In this document: positions 49,201-60,327 of the stretch, piece after piece
How the letters are laid out: every line of letters begins with the position of its first letter
How positions within the stretch are numbered: the stretch's first letter is position 1
Assembly (NCBI RefSeq): GCF_030272615.1
Contig: NC_081410.1
Location: 253,503,533 to 253,567,532, forward strand
Length of the DNA: 64,000 nt
DNA from: Cryptomeria japonica
Lineage: Eukaryota; Streptophyta; Pinopsida; Cupressales; Cupressaceae
Direction of reading: 5' to 3'
Translations under genes and position numbers: made by a program
The notes under the pieces: model-generated
Seen by the model: the letters and a program-made list of their open reading frames with translations, nothing else
Database searches by the model: none
What the model was told of the DNA's origin: nothing

Positions 49201-50229
49201 GAATCTGATTATGAGGTTAATTTTGACAAATGTGGGATAGTTTGGTGGCAGTTTCCATAGGCACAAAATTCAGTTAGAGAGGAGACACTTGGCAATTCAG
49301 TTGCAGATTTGATTTTCTTCCCTCCTCTTTTTATTCCGAATTCTTCTCAATTGTAGGGGTTCCAGAAATTTGGAAAATGTTCTAGATTTGATGGCTTCCA
49401 CTTTCTGAATATCATGACCCAAATTTGTGAATGCTTCTGTTTTGGTTTCAGGGTACAGAGATTGCAGTGCATTGTTGTAAATGTGATTTTAGTTGCAGGT
49501 CTTGCTTGTGTCAGGCATGAGTAAATTCCTCACAGTATTGTCTCTAAGTACGAATTTCATTATCATAAATTGAATCCTTAAGGAGGATGAAGATTTGTCA
49601 ATTTTAAGGAAATTGTGTGACTATTTATAGGTATCCTTCAAGGAAGGTTTTAAATTCTGTAGTCAGTCGTGAATGATGAAATGTGTATCCAGATCTGATA
49701 AATTTGTGAATGAACCAAATAGTGCATTAATATAAGGTATTTGTGCATGAATATTTTGTTTAAGGAAAATAAGCTTGCATCTATGATTCATATTTGTAGT
49801 TCTGTCTGTGACTCTATTGCCCAATGAACAAGGCACTGGTCTTGCAAGTTTGGGGATGTTTTCGGATATATATTTTAAACGACAAATCTAATTTCCCTTC
49901 ATGTTTAGGGGTGTTTGTGTTCCATTCTTTCCAAGCTCTATTTCATCTTATTGTTTGTACAGATCTAGCCAATTTGTAATATTTCTTAACCTGTTGATCT
50001 TGTGAAATGATTTATCTGCTTTGTCTTGATGTAGTTATGTGTCTGTAATTGTTGTATTTAATGCATCAAAAGGGTGTCCCCCCCTAGGTCTAGCAGAACC
50101 TGAAGTGCAGGAGGATCATTAGGATCCTATGTTATGTTGTCCAAGCCCTGAGGTGTTTCATTGATTGAGATTGGCTATCTCATAGATAGATTTATAGGTA
50201 TCTTGGGTTATCATTTTTGGTGAACAACA
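46229..50229 (+). repeat. LTR4 of composite (4,001 bp)
   Basis: Starts TATTGGGACTG, ends GTGAACAACA, followed by the ACTTT target duplication. Distinct from LTR2/3 in the 3' third (CGTCGGAAAGCTCTCAGAGTG near 49179), where it resembles LTR1-like variants (GGTGGCAGTCTAGTGG near 48886). Confidence 0.9.
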
Positions 50230-53094
50230 ACTTTAATTTCAATAACAAGGTATGCACAATCCTAATGAAGAAATAATGATAGTGAAGACTGTAAGAGACA
50301 ACCTTGTTAAATTCTTTGATAGCCTTTCAAAGAAGTCCAACAAAGTCATGAATCAAGGAAACTAAAAGTGACTACTCTAAGTCAAACACAGTATTCACAA
50401 TAATGATACCATAAAGTATACTAAACCCAATGATAAAATGGTCCTTCAAATGTGTAGTCACAATAAATAAAAATACCATTATTTAAAGTTATAGCCTTAT
50501 AGTCACTGTAAAGGGCAAATTCTAAAACTATCATGAACCAACAGCTTAAGGTCGCTATGAATACACATAGCCTAATTCAAAGAAACCAAGCAAGGATACA
50601 ATGTTTAAAAAATAGTGATAATAGTGACAAGCATGGCAAGCCTAAAGAGACAATTTCAATTGCATCACTCATCCTTTGGGTTGTCATGTGATTATAATAA
50701 TCATTAGCACAACATAGCAGCAAATACAGTGACTATCCACAAGCTAGGGCAATAGAATTCTTTGACACAATAATGAAGATGTAGAAGACAGTAAAAAATG
50801 AGGGTTCATTAATATCACCAAAAGAAAATCTCAGAGCAGTCAATATCCATGGTAACATTAAAAAAAAATCAAATATAGCAATCAAAAAACTTGTGAAGGT
50901 AGCATCTACAACATAGAACAAATTATCACAATTTTGGTCTCAGACATAGAGGAAAAAGACATAACAATGCTTTGGTTGGATAAAAGGGGGGTTTGATGAT
51001 GAAATTGGAAGAGTAGTCACCAGCATTAGTGATAGGAAAATCATTATTAGCGGCCATCTTAAATAGTTACCCTTCTTTTTACAAAAGATCAAGCAGAATA
51101 TGATGAAAACCCTAGAATAAGGCTATTCATTAGCTCTCAAACAAATAAAAGTATCATATGGTAAAAGATGTTCGGATATAATCCATCTTCAAAAGAAAAA
51201 GACTTGTCATGCAAAGGATGTGACACACTAAATAAACGATGCAAAATATTGTTTAAAAAATATGAGATATGTTGCAACATCTAATGACACTGAATTTGAG
51301 TGCATATATTTAAAGAAATAGATCTAGATACCTCCAAATCCATGCATGTCACATTGTTTCCATGCCTTCAGGACAGTTTCCAATGAACAAAAGTTCAAAA
51401 CCCTAACTCAGGGGTCATGGTTTGAGCTCAGACAAAGTGCATAGTGGTGGTAACAACTCTAGGGTTTCTTCACAAGAGTCTTCTTCAGTAAGACAAATTG
51501 CAGAATGACAAGAAAAATAACTTCTTAGGGTTTGAATTCTCCTTTTCACATGCCCTAACTCACATGCCCTAAAATATCGAACTTTATATCTCTTTCTTTG
51601 TTTGTAAGAAAACAGATTGCATGTAATAGAAATCGGAGGGCATAACTTAAAAGTTATTTGACCTAATGCATGTGGTAAAGCCCATTTGAAAAAAGCTAAG
51701 AGCTTTATTAGCTCTTTATTCTATTTTTATATTTTAATATATAGTAATTAAGATTTAATTCTTTAAATTAGTCTTAATTAATATATATTAAAATATAAGT
51801 GGTTTTTTATATTTTAGTATGATTTTATTAAGATTAGTTTTTTTGAATAATCTTAATAAATTCATATTAAAATATAAAAGGAGTTCAATTGAAGAATAAT
51901 ATTTTTTTTCACACTTATCTTAAAAAAAAATTGTTTTTGATTAAGTGATAAAATTATTCTATAGAAGGAAGAGATATGCATAGCATGCAGAATTACTGTA
52001 GAAGAAGAGTTTTCTTTGATGAGCTTTTTTTGGCTTCACATATCATGCAACTTTCACTTGGATGGGTTTTCTTTCTCAGTTCATGGTCTATATTTAGCAA
52101 GGCATTGCTCATGCAGTTTTTTAGGGGAGAGGTTTTGTTTTTTCTCAATACTATATTTGTTGAGATTGGCATCCAAATTTTTAGAGGATGAGTTCTTTGC
52201 TTCTTAGGGATATTTTCAGCAGTGGTAGCAATTCTATTTATAGCAGGGGGTGCCTTTTTCATGCAGTATTAGTTGGGGTTCTATTTAGAGCATTAGAGGC
52301 TATTTTTGGTAGGGTTACACATGAGTTTTTTAGGCTATTTCTGAAAAATTCACCCAAAGCTTTTTCTCATGCATCTTTTTCTATTTAGGGTTTTGGAGGA
52401 GATATTTTTCATGATATCTATATATTCTCTCTCTCCTTTTTTCCCTCTAGTTCTTTCTTTTTGCATACACATTTTTGCAAAAAAGCATTATATCTCAGCA
52501 CTATAGTTTATTTTTCAGTTCTATATAGCAGGATTCCTTCCATATTACAGAGTTTCATGATTTTGCCTTGGTAATTGTGCATTTTCATTTTTGTAGGTTT
52601 GATAGGCATTTATTGTGTTTTGATCCAGAAACCTTTGAATTTCAGTTTCTTTCATGTGCATATGTCCTTGCTTTTTATAATCACATGTTTTAGGTTGTGT
52701 AAAAGAGATAATTGTCAATTTGGTTGTGAAACTAGTTTTCCTTCCAAGTTTATGATTTCCTTAGCCTTCCTCAGAAATGTTATGTGGTTGAAGAGTACAA
52801 GTACTTTGTGTGGGTGAATTTTTGTCATATTTTTGTGAGTTTTAAGGCTATTACCATTACAATTTCAGTGTATCACCTCCTAGTTTAGTTGTAGATTTTA
52901 GTATTTTCAAATTACTTCTCACTCTTTTCTACATCAGTAATTTAGTTTTTTAGGAGGGATTCATGGGAAGCTGTCTCAGAACTTGAAGATTCACCTTCAC
53001 TTTGAGAAACCCACAGGCTTGAAGGTGTTTCCATGTTTCACAGGATTGCTTGGTTTCACACTTAGCATCACAGGTGCAATCCTTCATGACAACA
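50230..53094 (+). repeat. giant gypsy-type LTR, copy II, right part
   Basis: Resumes after the composite. 50230-51100 is A-rich with no gene. 51100-52620 aligns with copy I 22140-23600. 52640-53094 is the terminal part absent from copy I. It ends TTCATGACAACA, six bases before the PBS. A run TTTCTATATATTCTCTCT near 52420 may be the TATA region, judging by its place before the CTCT-rich presumed start. Confidence 0.65.
51730..51872. repeat. paired AT hairpins in giant LTR copy II
   Basis: Arms 51730-51753 and 51772-51795 pair at 23 of 24 positions. A second hairpin follows at about 51814-51872 (TATGATTTTATTAAGATTA against TAATCTTAATAAATTCATA, 18 of 19). Placement equals that in copy I. Confidence 0.75.
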
Positions 53095-53099
53095 ATTTT

Positions 53100-53117
53100 T
53101 GGCATGCCTGGTGGGAC
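53100..53117 (+). other. PBS of the Tat-like gypsy element
   Basis: TGGCATGCCTGGTGGGAC starts six bases after the LTR end. It has the form TGG plus the complement of a tRNA acceptor/T-stem; I do not assign the tRNA. Confidence 0.6.
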
Positions 53118-53403
53118 ACATTTGAGCTGTTACAACTCAAAAAAGATCCATTTTTGCTGTTGTTTTGGTATTGATAGAAGTATTACAACCTATTGAGGTT
53201 ATTTTTCTAAGTACCTGGTGACTCTATTTTCTGGTTTTCTATGCAGAATAGATCTTAACAACATATGAGAAAATATCAAACCAGACAGAGTGAGGATCCG
53301 ATTGAGCATATTGAGCTACCACCATTGTAGATAAGGTTGAGGACAACAAAAAATATAGAGAAAGCAACAAATTTAGCAATTTAATTTAGAAAAGATTCAT
53401 CAG

Positions 53404-54700
53404 TTGAATATTTTCTTCAAATCCCATATTTTGATTCCTTTACCTAATTCTCAGCCTAATTTTTCCACCCACATAAATCCTCTTTTTGCAACAACCCCAG
53501 TTCTGCCATCCATTACCCAGAATCCACCAGTAAACCCTTCAGTATTTCCAATGGCCATACCAAGACCACATTCTTTTATACCCTTCAATGGAGGTAGCCC
53601 TTTGAATTTGACCCAACATGATCCTATACTTGGAGCAGCTCTGAAAAATTATACCTATTTTCACTGGTGAAGACCATGTCACACCCATTAAGCACATAAG
53701 GGATGTTGCATCCCTATGTGTAGTTCACCATATAACCCAAGAGAATGTAGCACTTAGGTTACTGAAAACATCATTCAAAGGCAAAGCACTTCAATGGTTC
53801 AAGGGTTTGCAAATTAATTCAGTTAATGATTGGGATGATTTGGGTGATAAGCTGACAAAGCAGTTTGTAGATAAATCATATCACCTATCATTAGTTGAGA
53901 AGATGACCACTATAAAGAGGGCACCGCAAGTGCAGATGACTAATTTCAATTACCATTTTGAGAGAACCTGGAATAGAATTCTTACAATGGTAAAACCCTC
54001 TCCTGAACATGCATTTTTGTGCTATTTGAGAGCTTTAAACATCAATATTGTTGTTATGATTCAGTCTATGGGTGGGGTTACATTACCCGCAGCTTATGAT
54101 GTATCTATTAGAGCAGAAAATAACCTTATACAAGCTAGTAAAATTGCCTATAGGCCTCTTATGCCTATTTTTCCGGATATACAGCCATTGATGCCTTTAC
54201 AAGTACCTCCTATAATTGCAATGTTTGTTGTTCCAACACTAGGTTTTCAAAATTATGCTCAAAATAGTGTTGTAGCAAACCCGTCAAAGAAAATATAGGA
54301 GTTAAAGGAGATGTTTATAAAGAATGTTGAGGAAAATCACCAAATCCAGCAGAATTTTGATAATGAATTGGTGAGCCTAAAAAAAAATTAGAGGTATCAA
54401 ACCCCATATCAAGCTCCTTATCAGCCCAATATGCCTAATTACCAAGTTGATGCTCAAAATCAAAGGGAGAACTACAACAATAGGAAAAACCATTAGTACA
54501 CGATCAGAATACCACAAGCAATTCAAGAGAGATTGTACCTCCTCAGAACAACATGGCACAAGACTAGTGTTTTCTGTGCTAACTACCTTGTAATCAAGCA
54601 TCATGCCAAAATGCAATGAATGCTCAATCACAAGCCTTGATGGTACATAACAACATTTCTTATTAGGATGAAGGTACAAATGAGGAACTAGAAGGTCCTT
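53404..54700 (+). pseudogene. gypsy gag, broken
   Basis: An open stretch 53404-53670 (Pro/Phe-rich, ending NYTYFHW) shifts frame near 53655. The capsid domain then continues as FTGEDHVTPIKHIRDV, ALQWFKGLQINSVNDWDDL and KLTKQFVDKSYHLSLVEKM to about 54100, a typical retrotransposon gag core. The tail is Pro/Gln/Asn-rich with TAG stops at 54296, 54389 and about 54494. No clear zinc knuckle remains. Sequence 54700-55290 is Gln/Asn-rich spacer with more stops. Confidence 0.75.
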
Positions 54701-55289
54701 AGGTGGCTATGATGAATTGGCAGGGTGAGGAATTTTGTGGAGTTAATCATCCACAAGAACAAAATAGACCTTTTCACCTGTTGCAGCTAATACAAGGTCC
54801 AAAAAGCATGCTATTGACATTGGACAACAAGATGCAAATCATCAACAACAAGTTGTAAATAATGGATAGTAGCAAGATAAGTCTGGACAACATCTAGATA
54901 AAGGAAAACAACAAGCTTCTACAAGTCAACAAGTTGCTAGGACACCTCCACCTGTCCAAATGTACAGATTTTACCAAGAGAATAGCCTACAACACCTAAA
55001 GAACAACAGAAAGTTCAATCTCAGTCAAACCCAACTCATCTAGAACTTGTTGTTCCAAAAGTACAACAAAAGGCTAGTGGTGTTCCATTTAATATTGTTG
55101 AATCTATGGCCAAAACCACTATTTCTATGAAAATGATTGACGCATTACAAATTCGTGGACAAAAGGAATTGTTGAGAAACAAATTAGATAATATTTCCTT
55201 GACTAATGAGTCTTAGAAAGATCATCCTAGAGTTGCATTAGCTAATGATATCCCAGTTAAGAATAATCAAGCAATCCAAACACCAAAGC

Positions 55290-55924
55290 CTCCTCCATTC
55301 TTCATAACATTGATAATTGACAACCATCTAGTCCACAGTTGCTTGATAGACTCAAGCGCCAGTAGTTCAATTATGCCCAAAGACCTTGCAGATAAACTTG
55401 GTCTAATTTATGAGCCTGCTTCTAGAGGAGTTGTGTAGTTAAATGGAACAACAATTAAGTCAGTTGGATTGGTCAAAGATCTTGGTTTGACCTTGCATGC
55501 TTGTCCTAATTTTGTAATACCTCAGGACATATACATAGCTGAATTACCTCCACACTTTTCTATTTCCCTATCTAAAGATTTCACAGTGAAATTAGGAGGA
55601 TACCTTTTTCCTGATTGGTCACACTTGTTTTTCAGAACCCGATATGGCACAAAGGTGACCATTAAGTCAGAGCCTCAAGATACTTTCCACTTAGAACCAT
55701 ATACCACAAGTCCCATAAATGCAGATCTTTCCATGAGAGACCATGAGGAGTTACCACCTATCCAGGATCCAGATACTCTTGTTCAAGGCATACCTGATGT
55801 CAATTTGGATGAGTGGGTAGTCCAAAATATTACAGAAGATCCTTTCATTAATATGGCTGAAATAGGTCTTGGTATTTATATAATTCATGAGGAGGATGTT
55901 GTTATTCCTAAGCTTGAAAAATAG
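55290..55924 (+). pseudogene. gypsy protease region
   Basis: The frame contains FFITLIIDNHLVHSCLIDSSAS, where the retropepsin DSGAS/DSGA motif has become DSSAS, then SIMPKDLADKLGL and GLTLHACPNFVI, as in plant Tat-group proteases. A TAG lies at 55436-55438 and another ends the stretch at 55922. The C-terminal 100 residues (HEELPPIQDPDT, HEEDVVIPKLE) form an acidic linker leading straight to an RNase H domain and not to RT. Confidence 0.7.
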
Positions 55925-55954
55925 GATATTCAGCTGGACCAATAGTCAGAAAAA

Positions 55955-56350
55955 CAGAAAAATCAGGTTTGGCAACTCTATTTTGATGGTTCAAGAGGTA
56001 AAAATGGTTTTGGAGGTGGTGTTATGCTTGTTTCATCCGAAGGTATGAAATATTACATTGCTTTTAGATTTTCTTTTAGCTATACAAATAATATAGCAGA
56101 GTATGAATCATTAGCACATGGCTTAGAATGGGCTAGGAAAAAGAAAGTTAATTGTTTACAAGTTTTTGGTGATAGTGAACTAGTTGTGAACCAAGTTAGA
56201 AATATCCATGTCACCAAAAATAATGTCTTGAAGATACATACAAGTATATCATTTGGGATTTAATTGAAGATTTTGATGCATTTAATCTATTGTCCATACC
56301 TAGAAGTCAAAATAAAGAAGCAGACAGGCTTGTTGCCTTAGGTGCTTAGT
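55955..56350 (+). pseudogene. RNase H domain located before RT (aRNH type)
   Basis: The pattern of a plant/archaeal-type RNase H is complete: LYFDGSRGKNGFGGGV (first Asp, codon 55985), NIAEYESLAHGLEWA (Glu, 56099), VFGDSELVVNQV (Asp, 56171) and SIPRSQNKEADRLVALG (Asp, 56323). All four DEDD catalytic residues are present, despite a frameshift near 56240 and TAG stops on either side (55922, 55943, 56347). In Tat elements an extra RNase H of this type is normally after the RT-linked one; here it lies between protease and RT. It would degrade RNA in RNA/DNA hybrids during reverse transcription. Confidence 0.8.
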
Positions 56351-56553
56351 TTGATATTCTAAAAGAGCTAGAAAATATTGATAGACAATAGTATGTTAAA
56401 GTTGTCGTAAGCCCCTCAGTTCCTGATAATGGTGTTAATTGGCAGGTTTTTGATTTAGATGAGTAGATTACTAATTTCCTAATTGAAGAAGCTGAGTTTT
56501 CTACTAAAAATCAGCATAAGTTCAATGAACAATATGAAAATTAGTTTCTCCAA

Positions 56554-57570
56554 TTGAAAACTAACAAGCTGCACAAGGGTTTTGTAACCCTTGAATCTAT
56601 TTTTAATACGGATGATCAAGTCAGAAAGGACAAAGGCAACATGTTTGTGAAAGAAGAATATTATGAGCCTATTGAAATATTCAAGGACAAGCTACTGAAA
56701 ATTAGCAAGGTATGTACTCCTGAAGAAAAGCATGCTTTTGTATTACTTTGCCAAGAGTTTAATGACATATTTGCATGGAGATATGAAGATTTGAAAGGAT
56801 TTGATCCTCATTTAGCTCAGCATACCATAGAGCTGGTAGATAATGCAAAACTAGTTAGGCAGAAAAAAGGCCTCTTAATCCAAAATTAGAACATCTTATG
56901 AAGACTGAGTTAAATAAGCTCATTGAAGGAAATATTATATTTCCAATCAAACACACATCCTGGGTGTCCAATCTAGTTCCTGTTGGGAAGAAGAATGGTG
57001 AATTGAGACCATGTGTTGATTTTAGAGACTTAAATAGAGCATCCCTGAAAGACCATTACTTGCTGCCCTCAATGGAGCAAATTTTGCAGGTTGTATCAGG
57101 TTCAGAGAGATTCTCATTATTTGATGGTTATTCAGGATATAACCAAATTATGGTCAAAGAAGAAGACTAGTACAAAACAACATTTACCACCAAGTGGGGT
57201 ACAATGGCTTATAATAAAATGTCATTTGGATTGACCAATGCAGGGGCAACATTTCAGCGTGTAATGGACATGGCATTTCATGGCCTAATTAACAAGTTTG
57301 TTTTGGTTTACCTAGATGATGTAACTTTTTTTTCTAAAAAAGGTTAATGATTAGCTTGACCATCTCAGACATGTATTTGAGAGATGCAGGGAATATGGAG
57401 TTTCATTGAATCCCAAGAAGAGCATATTTGTTGTTCATGAAGGCAAATTGTTGGGATATATTGTTTCGAAACATGGGATTTCAATAGACCCTAAGAGGAT
57501 CACATCCATACTTGCATTGCCATTACCAACACATAAGAAGGGACTCCAGAGTTTCATAGGTAGGATTAAC
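56554..57570 (+). pseudogene. gypsy reverse transcriptase
   Basis: The lead-in (FNDIFAWRYEDLKGFDPHLAQH) precedes a frameshift at about 56870. The palm/fingers follow: MKTELNKLIEGNIIFPI, WVSNLVPVGKKNGELRPCVDFRDLN, LPSMEQILQVVSGSERFSLFDGYSGYNQI (first catalytic Asp), a TAG at 57168, SFGLTNAGATFQRVM, and the YLDD active site at about 57309-57320. A frameshift plus TAG follow near 57344, then the thumb (LGYIVSKHGISIDPKRI). Catalytic residues remain, but it is not translatable as one protein. Confidence 0.9.
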
Positions 57571-58090
57571 TTTATCAAAAGGTTTATTCCTAATATTGCA
57601 GCATCGATGCAACCACTTACAACCATGCTTAAAAAAATATTTCTTTTTCAGTGGACTAAGGAAGGTAAGAGCAGTTTTGAAGAAATTAAAGAGGAAATTG
57701 CAACAACCCCTACTCTTATTAATAATTTTAAGAAAGATTTTATTCTATATTCTTTTGGGAGTGAGGATACTATTTCTGCAATGTTGTGTCAGCAAAATGA
57801 TGAAGGCTTAGAACAGATAATTGTTTTCTTTAGTAGATTTTGCATGATTATGAGACTAGGTACTCATTTGTAGAAAAGAATGTGTTAGCAGTAATAAGAA
57901 GCCATAAGAAATTCAGGCACATGCAATCTAACAATAAGATTCATCTTACGGTTGCTCATCCTATAGTGAAGGAGTTTTTTCTTAGCAAAGACATAAATGA
58001 CAAAAGGTCAAGTTGGATTACCAAGGTAATGGAGTATGACATCTCAATCAAGGTAACCAAGCTAGTTAGAGGCAAGGGTTTATGTGAATA
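57570..58090 (+). pseudogene. RT-linked RNase H, degenerate
   Basis: After the RT thumb (GLQSFIGRINFIKRFIPNIA) the RNase H fold is recognisable: FILYSFGSEDTISAMLCQ, then a frame change, HDYETRYSFVEKNVLAVI and HPIVKEFFLSKDINDKRSSWI. The first catalytic Asp of the usual DAS motif is replaced (SFGS), as is typical of Tat-group elements, where this domain acts as a tether and the extra RNase H supplies activity (family knowledge). Confidence 0.75.
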
Positions 58091-58359
58091 GCTTGCTAGA
58101 GGTACATAAAACATAAAAGAAGAGGAGAAGGAAGTTGAAACAGTGCTAAATAATGAAGAACAACCTGTTGCCCCGGCTGTACCAGCCACTTGGAATTAAA
58201 AAATTGTCCATTATTTACAAACTAGTGACTGTCCAGAAGGATTAGATAGGTCAAAATAAAGGTATTTCAGGCTACAAGCCATTCCTTATGCATTAATTGA
58301 TAGTATTTTATACAAAAAAATTATAATAATGTTTTGTTAAGATGCATATAACTAGATCA

Positions 58360-58842
58360 GATTGAAAGAGTTCTGAAAGAATTTCATGAAGGACTTGTAG
58401 GAGGTCACTTTGCAACAAGAACAACTCTGAATATTATGAGAGCTGGTTATTATTGACCTGATTTGTTTAAGGATGCTCACTCAAGGGTGAGAAAATGTGA
58501 AAAATGTTCATTATTTGTAGGCAAACAAAGGCTTGCAGCCTTACCTTTGCAACCAATTGAATTTGAGCAACCCTTTGCAAAGTGGGGGCTTGATTTTATA
58601 GTACCTATTAATCCACCTTCTAGTGCAAGTCACAAGTGGATTCTTACAAAAACTGACTATTTCACAAAGTGGACAGAAGCAGTTCCATTGAAAGAAGCTA
58701 ATGAAACTGTTGTCCTAAATTTCCATCAAGACTTAGTGTCCAGGTTTGGTACCTAGGAATCAACCATTTCCAATAATGCTTTAGCTTTCATAGGTCTTAG
58801 AATTTCAAATTGGTTAGTTAAGCATAATATCTATTTGAATAC
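58360..58842 (+). pseudogene. gypsy integrase, truncated
   Basis: The HHCC zinc domain is present (EFHEGLVGGHFATRTT ... RVRKCEKC), with TGA replacing the Trp of GYYWPDLF. The core follows with the first Asp (KWGLDFIVPI) and YFTKWTEAVPLKEAN. After SRFGT comes a TAG, and the DNG motif of the second Asp reads NNA. Sequence stops at 58842, mid-domain, where a copia LTR begins. Confidence 0.85.
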
Positions 58843-60257
58843 TGTTGGCATTTGCATGAAGATTGCATTAATGATATGTTATGTTGTCATTGATGTCAAT
58901 TAACCAGTAATGATATTGTTGTAATGATGTTTTGTAACCGGTAGGAAGAGCTAGAGAAAGGAACTATAATCGGTAGGTAAGTTTGTAGAATGAATCGGTA
59001 TTGCTAAGTATTGGAGAGTTCAACCAGTAACACCTACCTATTGATTTGATAAACCCTAACTAATTAAGTTTGGTGAATTGGTTATATTGGTTTATGATCT
59101 GATGATGAGTGGTAATGATTATGACACGTATGCATATTGTGATGAAGATAATTTCAAAGTGTTTTTGGCACATTGAGGTAACGATTTTTGTCTAGGGAAT
59201 GAGCAAGTATATTGCATGTAATGCAAAGTGCGTGATGAGTTACTGAGTTCGATGAAGTGGTGATCTAGGAGCGGTCGAGGCTTTCTTGAAAGATGTGTAG
59301 AGATTGTTATGTAATACAACAATCAAACTTGAACTGACTTGTTTGTAATCTCTATGAGAGAATTAGGTTTTTGTTGTATTACTAACCTAGTTGATTTGTT
59401 TATAAGGTCAATGAGTTGTTTTGTTTCAGAGTTGGAAAAGTTTCAGTTGTGTATGTGGTTGCCGAACCAGATGATGTATCTGCAGTTTAAGTAAAGACAG
59501 ATAGGAGCATGAAAAGGATCTGAACAAGCAAGTGTAGTGCTATTCAAACAGATCAGCAAACCCCTGTTGTTTTCTAACAATTACAATAGTTAAAATCCCC
59601 TAACCGGTTAAGCTCTAACAAGCTTTGTGCTATTCAAATCCTATAACTAGGTGGTCCATTAGCTTGGATTTCAAATCCTCTACTAAGGTTACTCCTCATA
59701 GAGTATTGCTTCTAACAAGGAATTATAGTCAATCCCTTAACCGGGTGGTCCCTAATAGGATCTGTTCTTTACAGGACTTTTTGTAAAGCTTTAACAAGCT
59801 TGGCTCCTAGTAGGGAAAACTTCAAAAGAGTTCAGATAGTTATGTTGTGAGTCTCATCTCACTGTGGTTTTTCCCATTTGGGTTTTCACATCAAAAATAT
59901 TGTGTCAAGTGGTGAATGTTTTTGTGGTTATGTTTTATTATGGTTGATTTGCTTAACTACTTAATCCACTTTGATAAGTCATGATAACCGACAACAATAT
60001 GAAATGAAGTTTTACTTATGTTAGTAAAAGTATTTGGATGTTTATGAGTTTCAAGTTGTTTACTATTAATCTGTTGTAACAGACAACCAGTGTAACTTGA
60101 CAGTTTAATCTTGATAGTGATATTGCATTGATAGTTTTAAGTTTACTTTGAGAGGTTGATTTTGAGATTGGTGAAAGTTAATATCAATTTTTATATCTAC
60201 TGATTCACCCCCTCTCTCAGTATTTGACCGGATCCTTGTTCTTTCATCATACCATCA
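58843..60257 (+). repeat. 5' LTR of a copia element
   Basis: It starts TGTTGGCATTTGCATGAAG and ends ATCATACCATCA just before a Met-type PBS. Length is about 1.4 kb. It contains AACCGGT-related words and TTTAACAAG/CTAACAAGG blocks like those of the LTR at 62311, suggesting related families. No second LTR of this element is in the window. Confidence 0.75.
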
Positions 60258-60259
60258 AT

Positions 60260-60271
60260 TGGTATCATATC
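60260..60271 (+). other. PBS, initiator-Met type, decayed
   Basis: TGGTATCATATC against the canonical TGGTATCAGAGC. The first eight bases are intact. Confidence 0.65.
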
Positions 60272-60327
60272 ATCCTAGGTCCTCTAAGGTCTGAACCTAA
60301 CAGCTTGAGGTAAAGATCTTGCAGAAC

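Larger units (their letters stand above)
27008..50229 (+). mobile_element. composite tandem LTR element (three units sharing LTRs)
   Basis: This 23.2-kb block reads LTR1 (27008-29954, cut), filler and a 3' internal remnant (29955-30297), LTR2 (30298-34317), INT1 (34318-38272), LTR3 (38273-42273), INT2 (42274-46228), LTR4 (46229-50229). The repeat period is 7,975 then 7,956 bp. Outer ends are TGTTGGG... and ...GAACAACA with a near-matching 5-bp duplication, so it entered as one element and was then enlarged, most simply by unequal crossing-over between LTRs. The interior encodes only a gag-like protein, so the element is non-autonomous, with the large-LTR look of LARD-type elements (large retrotransposon derivatives). 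It sits inside giant LTR copy II. Confidence 0.85.

Noticed and set aside
52016-52388. Short hydrophobic frames in the giant LTR
   Set aside because: T-rich composition gives Phe/Leu/Ser frames by chance; the homologous part of copy I does not keep them.
54377-54679. Minus-strand 100-residue frame opposite gypsy gag
   Set aside because: Antisense shadow of the Gln/Asn-rich gag tail, with no features of its own.
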